DNA of 64,000 nucleotides, from contig OZ025248.1 of the NCBI GenBank assembly GCA_964019135.1, forward strand, positions 72,360,119 to 72,424,118, written 5' to 3'. This DNA is from Arenicola marina (Eukaryota; Annelida; Polychaeta; Arenicolidae). Below the pieces are notes generated by a model that was not told the DNA's origin, did not search any database, and was given only the letters and a program-made list of their open reading frames with translations. Below are positions 59,401 to 64,000 of the stretch, piece after piece (the first letter of the stretch is position 1; each line of letters opens with the position of its first letter). Made by a program: the position numbers and the translations under genes.

Positions 59401-62400
59401 GGCGCAGCGGCCGACCATTGTCATAGCATCGGTCGCAGAGGCCGACCATTGTCATAGCATGGGGCGGAGAGGCCGACCATTGTCATAGCATGGGGCGGAG
59501 AGGCCGACCATTGTCATAGCATGGGGCGCAGAGGCCGACCATTGTCATAGCATGGGGCGGAGAGGCCGACCATTGTCATAGCATGGGGCGGAGAGGCCGC
59601 CCATTGTCATAGCATGGGGCGGAGAGGCCGACCATTGTCATAGCATGGGGCGCAGAGGCCGACCATTGTCATAGCATGGGGCGGAGAGGCCGCCCATTGT
59701 CATAGCATGGGGCGGAGAGGCCGACCATTGTCACAGCATGGGGCGGAGAGGTCGACCATTTTGACAGCATGCGGCGGAGAGGTCGACCATTGTCATAGCA
59801 TGGGGCGGAGAGGCCGACCATTGTCATAGCATGGGGCGGAGAGGCCGACCATTGTCATAGCATGGGGCGGAGAGGCCGCCCATTGTCATAGCATGCGGCG
59901 GAGAGGTCGACCATTGTCATAGCATGGGGCGGAGAGGCCGACCTTTGTCACAGCATGGGGCGGAGAGGTCGACCATTTTGACAGCATGCGGCGGAGAGGT
60001 CGACCATTGTCATAGCATGGGGCGGAGAGGCCGTCCATTGTCATAGCATGGGGCGGAGAGGCCGACCATTGTCATAGCATGGGGCGGAGAGGCCGACCAT
60101 TGTCATAGCATGGGGCGGAGAGGTCGACCATTGTCATAGCATGGGGCGCAGAGGCCGACCATTGTCATAGCATGGGGCGGAGAGGCCGACCATTGTCATA
60201 GCATGGGGCGGAGAGGCCGACCATTGTCATAGCATGGGGCGGAGAGGCCGACCATTGTCATAGCATGGGGCGCAGAGGCCGACCATTGTCATAGCATGGG
60301 GCGGAGAGGCCGACCATTGTCATAGCATGGGGCGGAGAGGCCGACCATTGTCATAGCATGGGGCGCAGAGGCCGACCATTGTCATAGCATGGGGCGGAGA
60401 GGCCGACCATTGTCATAGCATGGGGCGGAGAGGCCGACCATTGTCATAGCATGGGGCGGAGAGGCCGACCATTTTGACAGCATGCGGCGGAGAGGTCGAC
60501 CATTGTCGTAGCATGGGGCGAAGAAGCCGATCATTGTCATAGCATGGGGCGGAGAGGCCGACCATTGTCATAGCATGGGGCGGAGAGGCCGACCATTGTC
60601 ATAGCATGGGGCGGAGAGGTCGACCATTGTCATAGCATGGGGCGCAGAGGCCGACCATTGTCATAGCATGGGGCGGAGAGGCCGACCATTGTCATAGCAT
60701 GGGGCGGAGAGGCCGACCATTGTCATAGCATGGGGCGGAGAGGCCGACCATTGTCATAGCATGGGGCGCAGAGGCCGACCATTGTCATAGCATGGGGCGG
60801 AGAGGCCGACCATTGTCATAGCATGGGGCGGAGAGGCCGACCATTGTCATAGCATGGGGCGCAGAGGCCGACCATTGTCATAGCATGGGGCGGAGAGGCC
60901 GACCATTGTCATAGCATGGGTCGGAGAGGTCGACCATTGTCATAGCATGGGGCGGAGAGGCCGGCCATTGTCATAGCATGGGGCGGAGAGGCCGACCATT
61001 GTCATAGCATGGGGCGGAGAGGTCGACCATTGTCATAGCATGGGGCGCAGAGGCCGACCATTGTCATAGCATGGGGCGGAGAGGCCGACCATTGTCATAG
61101 CATGGGGCGGAGAGGCCGACCATTGTCATAGCATGGGGCGCAGAGGCCGACCATTGTCATAGCACGGGGCGGAGAGGCCGACCATTGTCATAGCATGGGG
61201 CGGAGAGGTCGACCATTGTCATAGCATGGGCGGAGAGGCCAACCATTGTCATAGCATGGGCGCAGAGGCCGACCATTGCCATAGCATGGGGCGCAGCGGC
61301 CGACCATTGTCATAGCATGGGGCCGAGAGGCCGACCATTGTCATAGCATGGGGCGGTGAGGCCGACCATTGTCATATCATGGGGCGGTGAGGCCAACCAT
61401 TGTCATAGCATGGGGCGCAGAGGCCGACCATTGTCATAGCATGGGGCGGAGAGGCCGACCATTGTCATAGCATGGGGCGGAGAGGTCGACCATTGTCATA
61501 GCATGGGGCGGAGAGGCCAACCATTGTCATAGCATGGGGCGGAGAGGCCGACCATTGTCATAGCATGGGGCGGTGAGGCCAACCATTGTCATANNNNNNN
61601 NNNNNNNNNNNNNNNNNNNNNNNNNNNNNNNNNNNNNNNNNNNNNNNNNNNNNNNNNNNNNNNNNNNNNNNNNNNNNNNNNNNNNNNNNNNNNNNNNNNN
61701 NNNNNNNNNNNNNNNNNNNNNNNNNNNNNNNNNNNNNNNNNNNNNNNNNNNNNNNNNNNNNNNNNNNNNNNNNNNNNNNNNNNNNNNNNNNNNCGGATAT
61801 CTGATCTTATATTTGGTTTCTTCCAATAGGCAGTTTGAAGCCTTCCTAGTACTTTATGTAGCGTGAAGCTTACAGTCACGTTAAGAATAACACCAGTAAT
61901 AATGGGCCCGAAACTATCAATATGATCTCTCTGACTGATTTCTCCGGCTATGTTCGAGATCTACACATATTAGACAGAGAATTAGCTAGAGCAGGAGAAA
62001 TACATGAATATTTCTGTTGTAAGACCAAATGGTAATTTTGACGACCTTGTGAATCATCGACTCGGAACAAGTGATTCATTGTGCATATTAAAATAAAAAT
62101 GACAGTCTTGATCATAAGGACACCATACAAGTAATGGGACCTCGCTGTCGAGACATATTTCCCAAACCCTCTACAGATAGATAACATTAGATAAGCGTCT
62201 AGGCTACTCACGATCGTCGACAACTTGTAATGTCCGAAGAAGCCTTGATGTCCCTCCTGGTAGACGTCCGACCTGATGTATGGATATATAGGAGAAAATG
62301 TGAGTAAATAGAAGGTGTTTCCAATGGCGTACAAGGCAATGAAATATTATCACTTATCAAATTGGAAGAATATATTACCCATGATAAAGACGGGTAGAGT

Positions 62401-62714
62401 TTTAAAGATTTTCGTTGAGAAGTATCCTATGCGCCATATCCTCGATATCAGTAAGCTATGGTAGAGATATCAATTTTATATTTTATGAAACCACCGCTAC
62501 GACTTGGTTATTATCTACTGTGTTTTTGCTGCTTGTCATGAAATAAATAGTATTAATAATGATAATAAAAAGAAAAGACTGACCTGAAGACCAGCTCCAC
62601 TGTCTGATCCACCGAGATGAGGTGGCTGGGATCTTGTTGCCGCAAACTCGATCCCGAAGGTTCTTCATGTTCTCCATGTCTATCGTGAAGATGTCTATGA
62701 AGTCGTACAGACAG
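26091..62714 (-). CDS. CUB-CUB-LDLa single-pass membrane protein, NETO-like (3' part, at least seven exons)
   Basis: Exons in gene order: 62714-62584, 62272-62212, 38011-37823, 29332-29145, 28914-28805, 27268-27110, 26614-26091. CUB1 end: CLYDFIDIFTIDMENM, VCGNKIPAT, YQEGHQGFFGHYKL. CUB2: CGPPFISGVGGEIMSPLYP, VECTWTIRV, SLYNGF, ETVCGQLYFETD, STGFRLVWTAV. LDLa: YCIAESLRCNG, NCGAFDPSDESGC. Then a membrane segment (ILLLVLAGISPVVIIVAIAT), RNRRRR stop-transfer and a tail of about 150 residues rich in Ser, Gly, Pro and Tyr; stop TAA at 26091. Phases fit across the last four exons. They fail between 62212 (phase 0) and 38011 (phase 1), implying an unseen exon, and between 37823 (phase 1) and 29332 (phase 0). 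The first exon needs a one-base shift near 62624. NETO proteins are auxiliary subunits of ionotropic glutamate receptors with this domain order; equivalence is inferred. An LRP3/12 or Culd relative is possible. Confidence 0.83.
27843..28080. mobile_element. MITE-like inverted-repeat element
   Basis: Arms of about 43 bp (27843-27885 and 28038-28080) are complementary with three mismatches and include CTGGGTCTTATCTGTCCGC and its complement. The interior of about 150 bp has no coding frame. It lies antisense-neutral in the intron before the LDLa exon. No target duplication was identified. Confidence 0.65.
29341..35718 (-). repeat. 69/67-bp minisatellite, about 93 copies, in CUB/LDLa intron
   Basis: Unit landmarks on the plus strand: CATGTCTAAACACGATTC, TTTCTCTGTCAGTGTCTATG, TCATAGTGCGGTCCGCCACG, CCGTCATTGTG. 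The 69-bp form has CTCTG; the 67-bp form lacks CT. Since 69 is a multiple of three, runs of the long form give plus-strand frames of up to 309 codons that end at each 67-bp unit; these are artefacts. The array abuts the CUB2 exon at 29332 and is related to that exon's acceptor region. It stops at CCCGGGCCCGGG near 35722. Confidence 0.97.
35768..36022 (+). mobile_element. tRNA-derived SINE
   Basis: GCTCAGTGGGCTAGAGCG (A-box-like) and GGTTCGAACCC (B box) lie about 70 bp apart, as in a tRNA with a long variable arm. They are followed by a body of about 150 bp and an AACCAACCAACC tail. It sits exactly between the 69-bp and 61-bp arrays. Confidence 0.75.
36085..37822 (-). repeat. 61-bp minisatellite, about 29 copies, each with a 5' splice-site-like sequence
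   Basis: Unit landmarks on the plus strand: GTCAGTAATGAAGTATCTCT, CACCGCCTTGTCCCAGGTCG, TCATAAGACACGTCACAATG. Read on the minus strand each unit has GACCTGGGACAAGGCG followed by GTGAGAG, homologous to the end of the CUB exon at 37823 and its donor. A block of 426 bp (seven units) is repeated: 36147-36332 and 36573-36758 translate identically. Confidence 0.96.
38012..39590. other. Intron sequence of the CUB/LDLa gene
   Basis: No exon or element is recognised. There is a poly-C tract near 39140 and C/T-rich sequence to 39240. Confidence 0.5.
39625..40230. repeat. Minisatellite of 37-bp and 19-20-bp units
   Basis: Alternating short blocks such as GATGTCTAACAATGTTGTGA, CGTTTAACCAAGGG and TGATGTCTAACCATTGCTG. 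About six regular 37-bp units are at 39850-40080, then five 19-bp units at 40080-40165. A stray copy is at 40637-40660. Confidence 0.93.
40231..41480. other. Intron sequence, C-rich in parts
   Basis: Poly-C runs at about 40764 and 41384, and C/T-rich blocks. No exon is recognised. Confidence 0.5.
41500..43015. repeat. About 73-bp minisatellite, roughly 20 copies, with CACCACCAC tract
   Basis: Unit landmarks on the plus strand: CAGCTATGGCCTTACCTATG, GTCCTGTTTATCAACATAGG, AGTCTGCAATGTCCCCCTC, ACCACCACCACACC. Units vary in poly-C and CAC length. On the minus strand each typical unit contains TTGCAG, then 28 nt (ACTCCTATG...ACCATAG), then GTAAGG. Confidence 0.94.
43320..43490 (-). repeat. tRNA-derived SINE-like sequence
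   Basis: On the minus strand GATTAACCGGTTGTGGGTTC and the B-box-like GGTTCAAACCCC match the copy at 17080-17165. The sequence past the tRNA-like head (to about 43320) is AC/T-rich without coding frames. Confidence 0.55.
43558..43602. repeat. (CT)n followed by (AT)n microsatellite
   Basis: CTCTCTCTCTCTCTC then GATATACATATATATATAT. A mirror arrangement, (AT)n then (AG)n, is at 50430-50463. Confidence 0.95.
43610..45540. other. Intron sequence with G-rich stretch
   Basis: 44040-44580 is G-rich with repeated GGGTCTG(G/A)AA and TACACGTGCCC/TACGTGTCCC motifs, suggesting diverged duplications. A 118-codon minus frame at 44884-45240 has no recognised similarity. No exon is called. Confidence 0.5.
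47459..49835 (-). mobile_element. LINE-2 of the nest, 5'-truncated, inserted in LINE-1
   Basis: It runs antisense to its host element. Its 3' end at 47459 has a (CTAC)n tail after GGGCCTGAAGGCC and AAATAAACTAC. The 6-bp sequence AGTGGT occurs on both sides (47453-47458 and 49836-49841), reading as a target-site duplication; the host reading frame QQEW then continues as SSNIHES on the far side. The insertion is younger than LINE-1. Confidence 0.85.
47566..49851 (-). CDS. LINE reverse transcriptase, long intact frame (761 codons, N-terminally truncated)
   Basis: The encoded enzyme would copy element RNA into DNA by target-primed reverse transcription. Motifs: SNYRGISLLSALSKLF (about residues 188-203), FIDFSKAFDSMPH (260-272, motif A), GTRQGCMLSPLLF (318-330, motif B), FADDLANCAD (363-372, motif C with the catalytic Asp pair), MNKTQVMVF, SSYKYLGLVL, VPILTYGAEIWGY. 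A C-terminal zinc knuckle has Cys 686, Cys 689, His 702 and Cys 706. There is no endonuclease domain. The first Met and next few codons come from the antisense of the host LINE, so they are not native. The unbroken frame suggests recent insertion. It belongs to the same broad family as its host; clade uncertain. Confidence 0.88.
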   Translation of the reverse strand: MLLDHFKNLCKSKKLLHARILQQSLIDSCTDCTTFWRCIQRLHSNHGNSRSSSNIKPEEWKEYFANLLNVTAAKSDSVFLEEVLSTLADHDNVCIKCDVEQVESLERDHLNRAFDAEEILGCIRHLPNGKAAGYDGIPNEMLKGVAELLLPYLVRLFNLILDTGKFPRDWCKALILPVHKKGSLSDMSNYRGISLLSALSKLFTKLINERLTVWVDQNELRSEEQAGYRKGYSTCDQIFVLQSIIQKYVTKEKGRYYILFIDFSKAFDSMPHSLLWFSLLGKGIHGNVMTVIRDMYANLKSCIKTQSSLTDYFQCKIGTRQGCMLSPLLFALYIEEYLSMLSDSNCPGIYVSNDAPNIISLMFADDLANCADTVGRLQQTINMLEAYCKKWSLKVNMNKTQVMVFRRGGIVKANERWFFDGERLKVVSSYKYLGLVLTSTLRWSKAVSTLTGQANRALSSIYKLDKKLNGLPIKAAFTLFDRIIVPILTYGAEIWGYQEYKEIEKVQVRFCKRLLGLPKLTSDAAALGECGRLPLAKIYNVKCIKYWLKILRMPNSRYVKSCYNMLKEFDNQSRSSWASSVKVLLSKYDFNDVWINQSVYDESVFIAELNQRLENCFIEEWHMKVRDQSRLSVFCTFKDQLSFEVYLLRVNVAKLRKSLSRFRCSAHNLSIELGRRDGTLLENRICKHCAVRNVLVIEDEYHVLLCCPKFMDIRHLYIDNAFWNPPTYENFIMLMSSVDMFTLRKLAMFVHTLEKRVSAQL
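50354..50463. repeat. Inverted repeat and (AT)n(AG)n microsatellite
   Basis: ATATGAGGCGTGGGTAA (50353) is nearly complementary to TTCACCCCACACCTCATAT (50414), about 45 bp apart. The right arm runs into (AT)n then (AG)n. Confidence 0.75.
50464..50901. other. Sequence leading into the 31-bp array
   Basis: No exon is recognised. 50688-50735 (GAGGGGCGAGATCAGCG, CATAGGGAGAGGGC, GACCATGG) loosely resembles diverged array units and may be its ancestral flank. Confidence 0.5.
50902..61593. repeat. 31-bp satellite array, about 345 copies, cut by an assembly gap
   Basis: Consensus CATGGGGCGGAGAGGCCGAC then CATTGTCATAG. Frequent variants are GCGCAG for GCGGAG, GGTCGAC for GGCCGAC, GCCCATT for GACCATT, and a distinctive TTTTGACAGCATGCGG form. 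The variant form lies at 54024, 54241, 54737 and 54923 and again exactly 1798 bp later, and three of these recur another 3937 bp on; both shifts are multiples of 31. It lies in the large CUB/LDLa intron. Confidence 0.98.
61594..61793. other. Assembly gap, 200 N
   Basis: Exactly 200 N at the right end of the 31-bp array. A round gap size usually means unknown length, so the array may be longer than shown. An unseen exon of the CUB/LDLa gene could be here. Confidence 0.99.
61794..62211 (-). other. Intron sequence next to a CUB exon
   Basis: No exon or repeat is recognised. It ends at the donor GTGAGT of the exon 62272-62212. Confidence 0.6.
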
Positions 62715-62884
62715 CTGTGGGGGGGGGGGAGAAGTTTCAGGGTAAAATACGACAAGGGTTAACAGATTAATGAAGTGTAGATTCGTCTGTGTGTGTGGGG
62801 GGGGGGGGGGGCATCAGACCTGTGGGGGATTCCTCTTGGTAAACAATGCGACAAGGTTGGTACATTAATGAAGTCTACAGGCAG

Positions 62885-63972
62885 CTGTGGTGGGGAGGGG
62901 CGTCTCATGGTGTGGTGGGAAGGGGGGTCTCATGGTGTGGTGGGGGGGGGGGCGTCTCATGGTGTGGTGGGGAGGGGGGTCTCATGGTGTGGTGGGGGGG
63001 CGTCTCATGGTGTGGTGGGGGGGCGGTCTCATGGTGTGGTGGGGAGGGGCGTCTCATGGTGTGGTGGGGAGGGGCGTCTCATGGTGTGGTGTGGTGGGGG
63101 AGCGTCTCATGGTGTGGTGGGGGGGGGCGTCTCATGGTGTGGTGGGGAGGGGCGTCTCATGGTGTGGTGGGGAGGGGGTCTCATGGTGTGGTGGGGGGGG
63201 TCTCATGGTGTTGTGGGGAGGGGCGTCTCATGGTGTGGTGGGGAGGGGGCGTCTCATGGTGTGGTGGGGAGGGGCTCTCATGGTGTGGAGGGGAGGGGCG
63301 TCCTCATGGTGTGGTGGGGAGGGGCGTCTCATGGTGTGGTGGGGAGGGGCGTCTCATGGTGTGGTGGGGGAGGGGCGTCTCATGGTGTGGTGGGGAGGGG
63401 GTCTCATGGTGTGGTGGGGGGGGGTCTCATGGTGTTGTGGGGAGGGGCGTCTCATGGTGTTGTGGGGAGGGGCAGTCTCATGGTGTGGTGGGGAGGGGCG
63501 TCTCATGGTGTTTGTGGGGAGGGGCGTCTCATGGTGTGGTGGGGAGGGGCGTCTCATGGTGTGGTGGGGAGGGGCGTCTCATGGTGTGGTGGAAGGGGGG
63601 TCTCATGGTGTGGAGGGGAGGGGCGTCTCATGGTGTGGTGGGAGGGGCGTCTCATGGTGTGGTGGGGAGGGGCGTCTCATGGTGTGGTCGGGTAGGGGCG
63701 TCTCATGGTGTGGTGGGGAGGGGCGTCTCATGGTGTGGTGGGGTAGGGGCGTCTCATGCTGTGGTGGGGGGGGCGTCTCATGGTGTGGTGGGGAGGGGCG
63801 TCTCATGCTGTGGTGGGGAGGGGCGTCTCATGGTGTGGTGGGGTAGGGGGCGTCTCATAGTGTGGTGGGGAGGGGCGTCTCATGGTGTGGTTGGGAGGGG
63901 CGTCTCATGGTGTTGTGGGGAGGGCGTCTCATGCTGTGGTGGGGAGGGGCGTCTCATGGTGTGGTGGGGAGA
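62885..63972 (-). repeat. 25-bp minisatellite, about 43 copies, upstream of a CUB exon
   Basis: Unit GTCTCATGGTGTGGTGGGGA then GGGGC, with variable G-run length. On the gene strand it is pyrimidine-rich (CCCCTCCCCACCAC). The left edge at 62873-62890 (AAGTCTACAGGCAGCTGTGG) resembles the exon edge at 62703-62720. The right edge (GGGGAGAAAATGC, then GGTCAAATACGA) resembles 62728-62752. Both strands read open over long distances because of the unit composition; not coding. Confidence 0.95.
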
Positions 63973-64000
63973 AAATGCTAATGGTCAAATACGAAATAAG

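Noticed and set aside
50902..61593. CRISPR array or centromeric satellite
   Set aside because: Units are contiguous with no unique spacers, so not CRISPR. A centromere cannot be argued from 10 kb of intronic repeat.
61527..61879. Frames spanning the N gap
   Set aside because: They exist only because N is read as an unknown residue.
62793..63846. Glycine-, tryptophan- and histidine-rich frames of about 300 codons
   Set aside because: They come from the 25-bp minisatellite with variable G-runs. No domain and no start context.

Overview
This is a gene-poor, repeat-rich stretch of an animal nuclear genome. The evidence is large genes split by GT/AG introns, metazoan protein families (listerin, a CUB/LDLa receptor, an ankyrin-SOCS protein), several LINE fragments, tRNA-derived SINE-like sequences, and tandem arrays that together fill about a third of the window. 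The repeats and gene style suggest a marine invertebrate (lophotrochozoan or lancelet-like), but I cannot name a species. I see no prokaryotic features, no CRISPR array and no virus.

Layout. 1-495 is an E-box-containing 21-bp minisatellite. 1431-9526 (+) holds the last ten exons of LTN1 (listerin, the ribosome quality-control E3 ligase), ending in its RWD and RING-CH domains; its introns carry a GGTGAG-rich minisatellite and a LINE fragment. 11208-12365 (-) is an intronless ankyrin-repeat/SOCS-box gene. 12.4-17.2 kb is non-coding sequence with G-rich tracts, a possible TATA promoter and a LINE remnant. 18.1-24.2 kb is a nest of repeats: a TGACGTCA array, TATGTG tracts, a hammerhead-ribozyme-like motif and a 1.6-kb element with near-identical 289-bp direct repeats.

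26091-62714 (-) is the 3' part of a single-pass receptor with two CUB domains, an LDL-receptor class A module, a transmembrane segment and a cytoplasmic tail (NETO-like order). Its exons are separated by huge tandem arrays: 69/67 bp (29.3-35.7 kb), 61 bp (36.1-37.8 kb), 37/19 bp (39.6-40.2 kb), about 73 bp (41.5-43.0 kb), 31 bp (50.9-61.6 kb, ending in a 200-N gap) and 25 bp (62.9-64.0 kb). One of the introns also holds a LINE nested in another LINE (45.5-50.3 kb).

The most unusual point is that several arrays look as if they grew out of splice junctions of the gene they interrupt. The 61-bp array copies the end of a CUB exon with its 5' splice site. The 69-bp array copies the intron end and start of the next exon but lacks that exon's AG. 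The 25-bp array next to the first visible CUB exon, and the LTN1 intron array that starts at its own donor, fit the same pattern. Other items of note are the ribozyme-like motif, the nested LINE with a readable 6-bp target duplication, and a higher-order structure in the 31-bp array with shifts that are exact multiples of 31.
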